A stretch of DNA of 64,000 nucleotides from Oryzomicrobium terrae (GCF_008274805.1 NZ_CP022579.1:372001-436000); one strand, 5' to 3'. Numbered from the stretch's first letter, positions 34,734-43,334 are shown. Notes: generated by a model not told the origin, from the letters alone. Made by a program: numbers and translations.

Positions 34734-35689
34734 GGGCGGCGCCTCAGGTTGAGTCCAAGGTAGAGCGCCGCCAGGGTGGCGGCGAAAGCGAACCATTGCC
34801 AGGCGTAGGCCCGGTTGCGGGCCGCACCGTCGTCCGGGGGCAGGGGCGTGACCGGCAGGGGCGTCAGGCGGCTGTTGGCTGCCGCCGCGTCCTGGCGCGG
34901 GCCGGTGGTGGCAATCCCGGGGGGCGGGGTATCGGCGGGCAGCGAGCCAGCGGTGCTGGCCGTGGTCGGGGAACCATTGACCGTGTCCCAGGCCGGGGGC
35001 GTTGGGGGGGCGCCCACGGCCGCCGGCGACGGCGTGTCGGCGGCCAGGACGAGGAGCACCGGGGCCACGTCGGCGGCTTGGCCGGGGTGCTCCTGGTGGC
35101 GCGCGGCGGCGTAGCGCTCCGGCGTGAGGTACTGCCAAACCCCGCGCCAGTGCTCGTTCTCCAGGGAGGCTGCCTCGGGCGCCAATAGGAATGCGGCTTT
35201 CAAGGGAGGCTGCCCGGTACCCCGCGCCAGTACTGGGCCTTGGGGCACCGGTATATGGGGGACCAGGCGTCGGTCGGCGGGGGCCGGCACCCAGCCCCGG
35301 TTCACCAGGATCTGCCGGGTGCTGCCGGCCAGAGTCAGGGGGGTGATGACGTGGTAGCCGGCCTGGCCGTCCTGCACCTGGTTGTCGAGCAGCATCTGGT
35401 GGGCGGCGTCGTAGCGGCCGAGCACGCCCAGATGGCGGTAGGCGAGGGCGTCCGCGGCGGGCCAGGGGGCGCTGCCATCCAGGGACAGTTCGGGCAACTG
35501 AGCCTGCTGGGCGAGGGCGGCGCGGCGCGCCTCCTTGGTGGCGGCCCGGTCGAGCTGCCAGACACCGAGGGCAAGCAGCAGGGGCAGCAGCAGGGCGGTG
35601 GCCAGGGTGGGCAGCCAGCCGGGACGAAAGACGAGGCGCCCACGGGCGGCGAGGGGCGGCGCCAATGGTGCTGACGATGCCAACGTCAC
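34730..35689 (-). CDS. SURF1 family cytochrome oxidase assembly protein
   Basis: Encodes 319 residues from a GTG at 35689; the frame remains open to an ATG at 35776, which would overlap the divergent DUF2909 start codon. Two membrane helices flank a periplasmic domain: PTLATALLLPLLLALGVWQLDRA at the N-terminus and the C-terminal YAWQWFAFAATLAALYLG. LVNRGWVPAP is the family core motif. SURF1 helps insert heme A into subunit I. Oddities: the segment with PQGPVLARGTG to WRGVWQYL overlaps dispersed repeats, and about 55 Pro/Ala/Thr-rich residues interrupt the region before the last helix. Confidence 0.85.
   Translation of the reverse strand: MTLASSAPLAPPLAARGRLVFRPGWLPTLATALLLPLLLALGVWQLDRAATKEARRAALAQQAQLPELSLDGSAPWPAADALAYRHLGVLGRYDAAHQMLLDNQVQDGQAGYHVITPLTLAGSTRQILVNRGWVPAPADRRLVPHIPVPQGPVLARGTGQPPLKAAFLLAPEAASLENEHWRGVWQYLTPERYAAARHQEHPGQAADVAPVLLVLAADTPSPAAVGAPPTPPAWDTVNGSPTTASTAGSLPADTPPPGIATTGPRQDAAAANSRLTPLPVTPLPPDDGAARNRAYAWQWFAFAATLAALYLGLNLRRRP
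35142..35258 (+). repeat. Dispersed 40-nt repeat, locus C, inside SURF1
   Basis: Units begin at about 35142 (CCGCGCCAGTGCTCG...), 35180 and 35222 (CCGCGCCAGTACTGG...), spaced 38-42 bases. GAGGCTGCC recurs in the first two. The total of about 120 bases is a multiple of three, so the SURF1 frame is kept. The first unit matches locus E and locus B units closely. Part of the similarity could reflect conserved SURF1 sequence, so insertion is inferred. Confidence 0.5.
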
Positions 35690-35774
35690 CTGGCCCGCCG
35701 GTGCAGCCGGTGCATAATCGTTGCCACAGCCGCGCCCGATGGGGGACGCGGGAGCACAACCGGGAGCTTCGCCC

Positions 35775-35975
35775 ATGGTGTTCAAACTGGTGGTGATCGG
35801 CGTGCTGCTGGCCATTGTCGGCAGCCTCTTTTCCGGCCTGTTCTTTCTCTATCGCGACCGGGGCCAGGGTACCCGGGCGGTGCGGGCGCTGACGGTGCGC
35901 ATCGGCTTGTCCATCGTGCTGTTCCTCCTCTTGCTGGGCGCCTTTCGCCTGGGCTGGCTGCCGGCGTTGCGCTGA
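35775..35975 (+). CDS. Twin-transmembrane protein (DUF2909)
   Basis: Encodes 66 residues: two membrane helices (about 3-23 and 42-62) joined by a basic loop with YRDRGQGTR. The length and layout match the DUF2909 peptide that betaproteobacteria keep beside ctaE and SURF1, where an oxidase assembly or stability role is presumed. Here it is alone on the plus strand, divergent from SURF1 and convergent with ctaG. TGCATAAT at 35711-35718 could be an extended -10 element. Confidence 0.82.
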   Translation: MVFKLVVIGVLLAIVGSLFSGLFFLYRDRGQGTRAVRALTVRIGLSIVLFLLLLGAFRLGWLPALR

Positions 35976-35986
35976 TCGGGGGGGGC

Positions 35987-36610
35987 TCAGGGCTGGGCCT
36001 GGGGCTTGGGGTCGGGCTGAATGAAGAAGGCGTAGGACAGGGTGACGTCGCGCACGTCCGCGTCCAGGGCCGGCTCGACGATGAAGACCACCGGCAGCTC
36101 CCGGGTTTCGCCCGGGGCCAGGGTCTGCTGCTGGAAGCAGAAGCAGTCGAGCTTGGTGAAATACTGGGCGGCGGTGCCCGGCGAAACGCTCGGGATGGCC
36201 TGGCCGACAATGGGCCGGTCGGAGCGGTTGTGCACCAGGAAACGGGCTTGATGGACTTCACCCGGATGCAGGTCGAGGCGCCCGGTCAGGGGGCGCACCT
36301 CCCAGGGCAGGCCGGGCATGGCGGTGCCGACGAATTCGAGGGAAACGGTGCGCTGCAGATCGACCCGGGAGGCGGGCACGGCGGCGGCCCCGGTGACCAC
36401 GGAGCGCCCCGGCACGTTGATGGTCTTGCCGTTGATGCCGGTGAGACGGCACAGGGTGTCGTAGAGGGGGACCAGGGCAAAGCCGAAGGCAAAGGCGGCC
36501 ACCACCAGCCACAGCAGGCGCTTCACCACCCGGCGGTTGGCCTGGGCGGTGGCCGCTCCGGCGTAGGGCACCGGCAGGGGGTTGGTCGGCGGTACAAGCG
36601 GAGGCATCAT
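35987..36610 (-). CDS. ctaG: Cytochrome c oxidase assembly protein CtaG (Cox11 family)
   Basis: Encodes 207 residues. One membrane helix (about 30-50) is followed by a periplasmic beta-domain with the copper-binding motif KLDCFCFQQQTL and ALVPLYDTLCRLTGING near the helix. It delivers copper to the CuB site of subunit I. In relatives ctaG lies between ctaD and ctaE; here it is on the opposite strand, upstream of SCO1. A second ATG at 36607 is equally possible. Confidence 0.94.
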   Translation of the reverse strand: MMPPLVPPTNPLPVPYAGAATAQANRRVVKRLLWLVVAAFAFGFALVPLYDTLCRLTGINGKTINVPGRSVVTGAAAVPASRVDLQRTVSLEFVGTAMPGLPWEVRPLTGRLDLHPGEVHQARFLVHNRSDRPIVGQAIPSVSPGTAAQYFTKLDCFCFQQQTLAPGETRELPVVFIVEPALDADVRDVTLSYAFFIQPDPKPQAQP

Positions 36611-36872
36611 CCCGAACTCCCGGGCAGGAAACCGATGAGGCAGACGAGGCAGGGCGATCGGCAGCCGCTTGGCAGTGTTCGGCCGCGAATCGCTTCGGGG
36701 GGTTTGAAGCCGGCAAGGGGCGTTAAGTTTCGTCGCGGCGCCTATGCAACGCGAATTTTTTTGCCGCGATCCGTGCTGCGCTGCAAGGCGATGCTGCCCG
36801 GTGGCTGCCGGGATGAGGCGGTGAAACGGCGGCGATCCCCCTATCCATCACTTTCGAGGAAGAGACCAGGCG

Positions 36873-37505
36873 ATGCTGCAACGAACAATGACAGGGATGA
36901 TCCGCTGGCGCCCCTGGGCCGGGGCGGCGCTGCTGTCCGCGCTGCTGCTTGCCGGGTGCGGCGACGGCGCCCCGCCCCCCCCTCCCTTCCACGCCACCGA
37001 CATCACCGGCGCCACGGTGGGGCCCGACTTCCCCCGTCCCCTCACCGACAGTCACGGTCAGCCGCGCCGCCTGGCCGACTACCGGGGCAAGGTGGTGGTG
37101 CTGTTTTTCGGCTATACCCACTGCCCCGACATCTGCCCCACCGCCCTGAGCCGCTTCGCGGCGGTGATGCAGGCGCTGGGCGACGAGGCGAAGCGGGTCC
37201 AGGTGGTGTTCGTCAGCATCGACCCGGCCCGGGATACCCCGGAACAGCTGGCGAGCTACGTGCCCTGGTTCCATCCTGACTTCGTCGGCCTGACCGGCAG
37301 CACCGCCGACGTGTCCGCCGCCGCCCAGGCCTTCCGCGTCTATGCGGCGCGCCGCGAAGTGGACGGCAGCATGGGCTACGTGATGGACCATTCCGCCGGC
37401 GCCTACGTGCTCGATGGCGCCGGCCGCCCACGCCTGTACGTACGCGACGACGCTAGCGTCGAGGACATCGCCGCCGACCTGCACCGGCTCCTGGCTCGCG
37501 GCTAG
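36873..37505 (+). CDS. SCO1/SenC family copper chaperone
   Basis: Encodes 210 residues: a lipoprotein signal (LLLAGC, Cys about 28), then a thioredoxin-like domain with the copper site FGYTHCPDICP (CxxxC) and a distal His in YVMDHSAGAYVL. It prepares the CuA centre of CoxB, whose gene lies 330 bases downstream on the same strand. A weak ribosome binding site GAGGAAGAG precedes the start at 36873; later ATGs at 36888 and 36897 are possible. Confidence 0.94.
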   Translation: MLQRTMTGMIRWRPWAGAALLSALLLAGCGDGAPPPPPFHATDITGATVGPDFPRPLTDSHGQPRRLADYRGKVVVLFFGYTHCPDICPTALSRFAAVMQALGDEAKRVQVVFVSIDPARDTPEQLASYVPWFHPDFVGLTGSTADVSAAAQAFRVYAARREVDGSMGYVMDHSAGAYVLDGAGRPRLYVRDDASVEDIAADLHRLLARG

Positions 37506-37834
37506 CCTTCCGTCCCGATCCAGGGCTAATCCACCGCTGATCCGCGGTGACCGCTGCCGCCGCGGCGCCACCTCCGCATCTGCCCGAACCCCCGGTATCC
37601 ACGGGCCTCGCCGGGCATCGACCCTGTGCCCTGGTCATGCCGTTGGGAACTGTTTGGCTGCAACGTACTCCCATGCCATGAGTTTCGTCGGCTGCGCGGC
37701 CTCGGCTGGATGGGCGCCTTCCGGCACGACGAAGCGCCCGCCATGGACCGTCCGCCCGGCCCGTGGCCTCGCCGGGAGTGCGGAGGGCTGACGTTGCGGC
37801 CCGTGCCGTTCCTCCCGCCGTTGAGGAGGGGTCG
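37506..37834. other. Intergenic region upstream of coxB
   Basis: A 329-base gap between the SCO1 gene and coxB. No gene or RNA is apparent; the open frames that cross it are unsupported. It probably carries the promoter of the coxB-ctaD-ctaE operon. A GC-rich hairpin-capable segment occurs around 37540-37575, without a T-tract. Confidence 0.45.
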
Positions 37835-39094
37835 ATGAAGAAAAAAGATGGATGGAGACAGGCGATGGATGCGGGGTCGTGCCAGGCATGGCACCGTCTT
37901 CGCGTTATCTGCGCCGCTGCGCTTTCTTCCTGCCGGGGCGGGCTTGCGGCCCTGGCCATCGGGTTATTGCCGGGCGGTGCCCGGGCCGAGTTCGGGATCA
38001 ACCTGCAACCGCCGGCGACGATCATCGCCCGGCAGATCGACGATCTGCACACCACCATCCTGTGGATCTGTGCCGTCATCCTGGTGGTGGTCTTCCTGCC
38101 CCTGGTCTATGCCCTGATCCGCTTCCGCCGCTCCCGGGGCGCCCAGGCCAGCACGTTCCACGACAACACGCCCCTGGAGATCGTCTGGACGATCATTCCG
38201 GTGGTGATCCTGGTGGCCATGGCCTGGCCGGCTACCGAGACAGTGCTGGCGATGAAGGACACCAGCGCGGCGGACATGACCGTCAAGGTCACCGGCCACC
38301 AGTGGAAGTGGGAGTACGAGTACCTGGCACGGGACGGCACCCCGGAAGGCAGCGAACCGGTGCGCTTCTTCAGCAATCTGGCCACGCCCCGGGAACAGAT
38401 CGGCAACCAGGCGGACAAGGGCGAGCACTACTTGCTCGAAGTGGACAATCCCCTGGTAGTGCCCACGGGCAAGAAGATCCGGGTGGTGCTGACCGCCGCC
38501 GACGTGATCCATTCCTGGTGGGTGCCGGCCTTCGGCGTCAAGCAGGACGCCATTCCCGGCTTCATCCGCGACACCTGGTTCAAGGTGGACGAGCCCGGCA
38601 CCTACCGGGGCCAGTGCGCCGAGCTGTGCGGGGTGAACCATGGCTACATGCCGGTGGTGGTGAAGGCGGTGCCGCCCGCCGAGTTCGATGCCTGGATGGC
38701 CGAGCAGAAAGCCCAGCGGGCCATTGCCAAGGCCGCGGCGGCCAAGACCTACACCCTGGCCCAGCTGAAGGATCAGGGCGAGAAACTCTACGCCACCAAC
38801 TGTGCCGCCTGCCACCAGCCCAACGGCAAGGGGCTGCCCGGCGCTTTCCCGGCCCTGGACGGTTCCAAGGTGGCGACCGGGCCGGTGGACGGGCACCTGG
38901 ACGTGGTGTTGCACGGCCGTCCCGGCACCGCCATGCAGGCCTTCGGCAAGCAGCTGTCCGATCTGGAAATCGCCGCGATACTGACCTACGAACGCAACGC
39001 CTGGGGCAACCGGGCTGGCGACGTGGTGCAACCCGCCATGGTGGCGGCCCGGCGCAATGCCGGTGCCGTGGCTTCCGCCCCGGCAAGCAATTGA
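37835..39094 (+). CDS. coxB: Cytochrome c oxidase subunit II with fused cytochrome c
   Basis: Encodes 419 residues. A signal sequence (LAIGLLPGGARA) and two membrane helices are followed by the CuA cupredoxin domain with HSWWVPAFGVKQDAIPGF and the ligand set CAELCGVNHGYM. A C-terminal cytochrome c domain adds heme site CAACH (about 325) and an axial Met probably in TAMQAFGKQL. The fused cytochrome feeds electrons from a donor straight to CuA (caa3-like subunit). The ATG follows GAGGAGGGG. ctaD begins 20 bases downstream. Confidence 0.96.
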   Translation: MKKKDGWRQAMDAGSCQAWHRLRVICAAALSSCRGGLAALAIGLLPGGARAEFGINLQPPATIIARQIDDLHTTILWICAVILVVVFLPLVYALIRFRRSRGAQASTFHDNTPLEIVWTIIPVVILVAMAWPATETVLAMKDTSAADMTVKVTGHQWKWEYEYLARDGTPEGSEPVRFFSNLATPREQIGNQADKGEHYLLEVDNPLVVPTGKKIRVVLTAADVIHSWWVPAFGVKQDAIPGFIRDTWFKVDEPGTYRGQCAELCGVNHGYMPVVVKAVPPAEFDAWMAEQKAQRAIAKAAAAKTYTLAQLKDQGEKLYATNCAACHQPNGKGLPGAFPALDGSKVATGPVDGHLDVVLHGRPGTAMQAFGKQLSDLEIAAILTYERNAWGNRAGDVVQPAMVAARRNAGAVASAPASN

Positions 39095-39114
39095 GCAGAC
39101 GACGAGGAGGCTCC

Positions 39115-40731
39115 ATGGACGCCCATTCCGCCAATCCCGCAATTCCAGGCGTTCCCGGCCATCCGCCCCGGGACTACGCCGAGGAGCACCACGGCGCCCC
39201 GGGTGGGCTGCGCCGCTGGCTGACGTCCACCAACCACAAGGACATCGGCACCCTCTACCTGTGGTTCTCCTTCGCCATGTTCCTGTTCGCCGGGGCCCTG
39301 GCCATGCTGATCCGGGCCGAACTGGCGCGACCGGGCATCCAGCTGGTGGACCCGGCGGTATTCAATCAACTGACCGCCATGCACGGGCTGATCATGATCT
39401 TCGGCGCGATCATGCCGGCCTTCGTCGGCTTCGCGAACTGGATGGTGCCGCTACAGATCGGCGCGCCGGACATGGCCTTTCCGCGCATGAACAACTGGAG
39501 TTTCTGGCTGCTGCCGGCGGCGGGGACCCTGCTCATCTCGTCCTTCTTCGTTCCCGGCGGGGCGGCCGCGGCGGGGTGGACCATGTACCCGCCCCTCTAC
39601 ATGCAGGGCGGCATCGCCTACGACATGACCATCCTGGCGATTCACATCCTGGGCCTGTCGTCGATCATGGGGGCGATCAACATCATCGTCACCATCCTCA
39701 ACATGCGGGCCACCGGCATGACCCTGATGAAGATGCCCTTGTTCGTGTGGACCTGGCTGATCACCGCCTACCTGCTGGTGGCGGTGATGCCGGTGCTGGC
39801 CTGCGCCATCACCATGATGCTCACCGACCGGCACTTCGGCACCCACTTCTTCTCGGCGGCCGGCGGCGGCGATCCGGTGCTGTTCCAGCACGTCTTCTGG
39901 TTCTTCGGCCATCCCGAGGTGTACATCATGATCCTGCCGGCTTTCGGCATCGTCTCGACCATCCTGCCCACTTTCGCGCGCAAGCCCCTGTTTGGCTACA
40001 CCTCGATGGTCTACGCGGTGGCCTCGATTGCCTTCCTGTCGTTCCTGGTGTGGGCCCACCACATGTTCACCACCGGCATGCCGGCCGCCGGCCAGCTGTT
40101 CTTCATGTACACCACCATGCTGATCGCCGTGCCCACCGGGGTGAAGGTGTTCAACTGGGTGGCCACCCTATGGCGCGGCTCCCTGACCTTCGAGACGCCG
40201 ATGCTGTTCGCCATCGCCTTCGTCTGCCTGTTCACCATCGGCGGCTTCTCCGGGCTGGTGCTGGCCCTGGTGCCGGTGGACATCCAGTTGCAGGACACCT
40301 ACTACGTGGTGGCCCACTTCCACTATGTGCTGTTCTCCGGGGCAGCCATGAGCATCATGGCGGGGGTCTATTACTGGCTGCCGAAATGGACCGGCCACAT
40401 GTACAACGAGGCCCTGGGCAAGACCCACTTCTGGCTCACCGCCATTGCCTTCAACGTCACCTTCTTCCCCATGCATTTCCTCGGCCTGGCCGGTATGCCG
40501 CGGCGCATTCCCGACTATGCCCTGCAATTCGCCGAGTTCAACCTGATCGCCAGCCTGGGGGCCTTCGTCCTCGGGGCGGCCCAGCTGCTCTTCCTCTATA
40601 ACGTGATCAGCTGCATCCGCGGCGGCAAGCCCGCCGGGGCCAAACCCTGGGAAGGGGCGGACACCCTGGAGTGGACCCTGTCTTCACCGCCGCCCTACCA
40701 CTCCTTCACCACCCCACCCACGGTCCGTTAG
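39115..40731 (+). CDS. ctaD: Cytochrome c oxidase subunit I
   Basis: Encodes 538 residues with twelve helices. Heme and CuB ligands appear in HGLIMIFGAIMPAF, FGHPEVYIMILPAFG (with the proton-channel Glu and cross-linked Tyr), HHMFTTG and VVAHFHYVLF. It is the catalytic subunit of the A-type terminal oxidase reducing oxygen to water and pumping protons. Ribosome binding site GAGGAGG precedes the ATG at 39115. It is cotranscribed with coxB and ctaE. Confidence 0.98.
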   Translation: MDAHSANPAIPGVPGHPPRDYAEEHHGAPGGLRRWLTSTNHKDIGTLYLWFSFAMFLFAGALAMLIRAELARPGIQLVDPAVFNQLTAMHGLIMIFGAIMPAFVGFANWMVPLQIGAPDMAFPRMNNWSFWLLPAAGTLLISSFFVPGGAAAAGWTMYPPLYMQGGIAYDMTILAIHILGLSSIMGAINIIVTILNMRATGMTLMKMPLFVWTWLITAYLLVAVMPVLACAITMMLTDRHFGTHFFSAAGGGDPVLFQHVFWFFGHPEVYIMILPAFGIVSTILPTFARKPLFGYTSMVYAVASIAFLSFLVWAHHMFTTGMPAAGQLFFMYTTMLIAVPTGVKVFNWVATLWRGSLTFETPMLFAIAFVCLFTIGGFSGLVLALVPVDIQLQDTYYVVAHFHYVLFSGAAMSIMAGVYYWLPKWTGHMYNEALGKTHFWLTAIAFNVTFFPMHFLGLAGMPRRIPDYALQFAEFNLIASLGAFVLGAAQLLFLYNVISCIRGGKPAGAKPWEGADTLEWTLSSPPPYHSFTTPPTVR

Positions 40732-40762
40732 CCGCTGCTCCTGCCGTTCCCGGAGGCCCGCC

Positions 40763-41608
40763 ATGTCTCAGAACGCTGCTCATACCGCTCCCGGCGGCTA
40801 TTACACGCCGCCGCCGTCCTGGTGGCCCCTGGTCGGCTCGGTGGCCCTGCTGACCTTGGCGTCGGGCTTCATCCTGCTGCTCGCCAAAGTCGGCATCGGC
40901 CCCTGGGTGATGGCGCTGGGCGCCGCCATCCTGGTGTTCATGCTGTTCGGCTGGTTCGGCAACGTGATCCGCGAGAGCCTGGCCGGGCGTTACAACGGCC
41001 AGGTGGACCGCTCGTTCCGCTGGGGCATGGTGTGGTTCATCTTCTCCGAAGTGATGTTCTTTGCCGGCTTCTTCGGCGCGCTCTTCTACGTGCGTGAGTT
41101 CGCCATTCCCTGGTTGTCCCACACCCCCTTGCTGTGGCCCGGTTACGACGGGGCCTGGCCCACCCAGGGGCCCGGGCTGAAGGAGGCGTTCACCCCCATG
41201 GCGGCCTGGGGGCTGCCGGCGATCAACACCTTGATCCTGCTCACGTCCGGGGCCACCGTCACCTGGGCCCACTGGGGGCTGAAGCAGGGGCGGCGCGGCC
41301 AGCTCACCTTGGGGCTGCTGCTCACCGTGCTGCTTGGCGCCTTGTTCCTCACCTTCCAGGCCTACGAGTACCACGAGGCCTCGTTCTCGCTGAAGACCGG
41401 CATCTACGGCGCCACCTTCTTCATGCTCACCGGCTTCCACGGCCTGCACGTCACCCTGGGGGCGGTGATGCTGACGGTGATCCTGCTGCGCGTGCTGGCC
41501 GGCCACTTCACCCCGGACCATCACTTCGCCTTCGAGGCGGTGTCCTGGTATTGGCACTTCGTGGACGTGGTCTGGCTGCTGCTCTTCGTCTTCGTCTATT
41601 GGCTGTAG
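40763..41608 (+). CDS. ctaE: Cytochrome c oxidase subunit III
   Basis: Encodes 281 residues, seven helices. Family motifs include RWGMVWFIFSEVMFFAGFF, TFQAYEYHEASF and FHGLHVTLG, with WHFVDVVWLLLF near the end. It stabilises subunit I and proton uptake. It follows ctaD by 31 bases with GGAGGCC before ATG. CtaG and DUF2970 genes often found between ctaD and ctaE are absent here. Confidence 0.97.
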   Translation: MSQNAAHTAPGGYYTPPPSWWPLVGSVALLTLASGFILLLAKVGIGPWVMALGAAILVFMLFGWFGNVIRESLAGRYNGQVDRSFRWGMVWFIFSEVMFFAGFFGALFYVREFAIPWLSHTPLLWPGYDGAWPTQGPGLKEAFTPMAAWGLPAINTLILLTSGATVTWAHWGLKQGRRGQLTLGLLLTVLLGALFLTFQAYEYHEASFSLKTGIYGATFFMLTGFHGLHVTLGAVMLTVILLRVLAGHFTPDHHFAFEAVSWYWHFVDVVWLLLFVFVYWL

Positions 41609-41716
41609 AACGGTCCCGGCTAGTGCTGGTCGAAGTTCTTGTAGTGCTTGGCGGTTATTGCAAAGGGGCTCAGGGAGAAGCTAGCAGTACGCGTTACGCC
41701 TGAAAGGAGGCACGTC

Positions 41717-42301
41717 ATGAGTCCGATGATGTTCCCGAAAATGTTGTCGTCCCATGCAGAGGGTTGGGACTGGTTGATGAAGGTCCACCCCTCCGTCACC
41801 AAAATGTTCTGGATGTATGTGGTGCCCATGTCCCTGGTGCCCCCGGCAATGTTGCTCTACGCCTGGTCGGCCTACCACGAGACGGTCAACCTGCCGACCA
41901 TCAGCCGGGAGATGTTGATGGGCATCGTCACCCTGTTCTACGTCACCGAACTGGTGGCGGTCCCGGTGATGGCGCGCATCATCCAGCAACTGGGCGATGT
42001 TATCGATGCCCGGCCGCCCTACCAGGATGCCTTTACCCTCGCGGCGGTAGCGCCCACGCCCCTGTGGATCGCGCCGGTGGCCTTCTTCGTGCCCAGCGTG
42101 CTGTTCGCCGTGGTGGTGGCCTTGGTGGCCCTGGTGGCGGTGAGCGCGTTGATCTACCAAGGGGTGAACCGGGTCTTCCACATGGGCGACGACGACGGCC
42201 ATGCCCTGCTGCTGTGGGGCTCGGTGTTGGCCGCCGGCCTGTGCGCCTGGGTGGTGATGATGCTGCTCACCTTTGTCGCCCTGGGCTGGGCGGTGAGTTG
42301 A
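41717..42301 (+). CDS. YIP1-family membrane protein
   Basis: Encodes 194 residues with five hydrophobic helices; an N-terminal helix-forming segment (MSPMMFPKMLSSHAEGW) precedes the membrane part. The pattern, including PSVTKMFWMYVVPMSLVPP and FVPSVLFAVVVA, fits the Yip1/DUF1282 group. Function in bacteria is unknown. AAAGGAGG precedes ATG at 41717, a very strong site, so the upstream in-frame ATG at 41648 is rejected. A terminator follows; it may be read through from ctaE 108 bases upstream. Confidence 0.82.
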   Translation: MSPMMFPKMLSSHAEGWDWLMKVHPSVTKMFWMYVVPMSLVPPAMLLYAWSAYHETVNLPTISREMLMGIVTLFYVTELVAVPVMARIIQQLGDVIDARPPYQDAFTLAAVAPTPLWIAPVAFFVPSVLFAVVVALVALVAVSALIYQGVNRVFHMGDDDGHALLLWGSVLAAGLCAWVVMMLLTFVALGWAVS

Positions 42302-42373
42302 TGCGTAGGGCGATCCTGGCGTGACGCCAGGGCGTTCAACCACAAGTTTTCGCCATCACCATGCATCAACGAC

Positions 42374-42410
42374 AACGGCCGGCATGCGTGGGCATGCCGG
42401 CCGTTGTTTT
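42374..42410. terminator. Shared terminator between the YIP1-family gene and rpoH
   Basis: A 14-bp perfect stem AACGGCCGGCATGC / GCATGCCGGCCGTT with loop GTGG is followed by GTTTT. It lies between convergent genes, 72 bases past the YIP1-family stop and 16 bases from the rpoH stop. Confidence 0.88.
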
Positions 42411-42425
42411 GGGGTGCCAGGGCGC

Positions 42426-43277
42426 TTAGGCGGCGAGCACGCCACGCAAAGATTTCAAGGCCTTGGCCTCGATCTGGCGGATGCGCTCGGCGGAAACGCT
42501 GAACTCGGCGGCCAGGTCGTGCAGGGTGGCGCCGCCGTCCTCGGCCAGCCAGCGTGCCTCGATGATGCGGCGGCTGCGCGGGTCCAGAGTGGACAAGGCG
42601 GTATGCAGGCCTTCGCTGTGCAGCCGTTCCTCTTCCCGGGCTTCCAACACCCGGGTCGGTTCCAGGCGGCTGTCGGCCAGGGTGGCGATCGGCGCCAGAC
42701 GGCCTTCCTCGTCGTCCGGGTTGCCTTCCAGGGCCAGGTCGTGGCCGGTCAGGCGGGTTTCCATCTCCACCACTTCCTCGGGCTTTACGCCCAGGGTGGC
42801 CGCCACCTCGTTGGCCTGCTCCGGAGTCAGGGTCTCGCTGCCCGGCTTCATGCTGCGCAGGTTGAAGAACAGCTTGCGCTGGGCCTTGGTGGTCGCCACC
42901 TTGACCAGCCGCCAGTTCTTCACGATGTATTCGTGGATCTCGGCCTTGATCCAGTGGATGGCAAAGGACACCAGGCGCACGCCCCGTTCCGGGTCGAAAC
43001 GCTTCACCGCCTTCATCAGGCCGATGTTGCCCTCCTGAATCAGGTCGGCGTGGGGCAGGCCATAGCCCAGGTAGCCCCGGGCGATGGCGATCACCACCCG
43101 CAGGTGCGACAGCACCAGATCACGGGCGGCATCAAGGTCGTTGTCGTCGCGGAAACGACGGGCCAAGGCCTTCTCTTCCTCGTCGGAAAGAAGCGGAAAG
43201 CGCTGGGCGGTTTGGATGTAGGCGTCCAAATTGCCCATCGCCACCGGTAATTGCATCAGCGAAACGGTTTGGGTCAT
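42426..43277 (-). CDS. rpoH: RNA polymerase heat-shock sigma factor sigma-32
   Basis: Encodes 283 residues. Sigma region 2 contains LIQEGNIGLMKAVKRFDPERG, and the RpoH box QRKLFFNLR, diagnostic of sigma-32, is at about 128-136. Region 4.2 helix-turn-helix is near the end (TLHDLAAEFSVSAERIRQIE). It directs transcription of heat-shock genes. Ribosome binding site GGAGGACC precedes ATG. A perfect CIRCE operator about 30 bases upstream of the start codon shows that the HrcA repressor also controls it. Confidence 0.97.
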   Translation of the reverse strand: MTQTVSLMQLPVAMGNLDAYIQTAQRFPLLSDEEEKALARRFRDDNDLDAARDLVLSHLRVVIAIARGYLGYGLPHADLIQEGNIGLMKAVKRFDPERGVRLVSFAIHWIKAEIHEYIVKNWRLVKVATTKAQRKLFFNLRSMKPGSETLTPEQANEVAATLGVKPEEVVEMETRLTGHDLALEGNPDDEEGRLAPIATLADSRLEPTRVLEAREEERLHSEGLHTALSTLDPRSRRIIEARWLAEDGGATLHDLAAEFSVSAERIRQIEAKALKSLRGVLAA

Positions 43278-43307
43278 GGAGGTCCTCCAAAAGGGTTCAA
43301 GACAATT

Positions 43308-43334
43308 TTAGCACTCGTAGCATTGGAGTGCTAA
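43308..43334. promoter_or_regulatory. CIRCE element (HrcA operator) upstream of rpoH
   Basis: TTAGCACTC-N9-GAGTGCTAA is present without a mismatch, with two further flanking base pairs (TTTTAGCACTC / GAGTGCTAAAA). It is the standard HrcA binding site. It lies 31 bases upstream of the rpoH ATG, in position to block transcription or act in the leader. The rest of the 353-base gap (43335-43630) shows no other gene; promoters for rpoH and the plus-strand lipoprotein must lie there. Confidence 0.95.
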
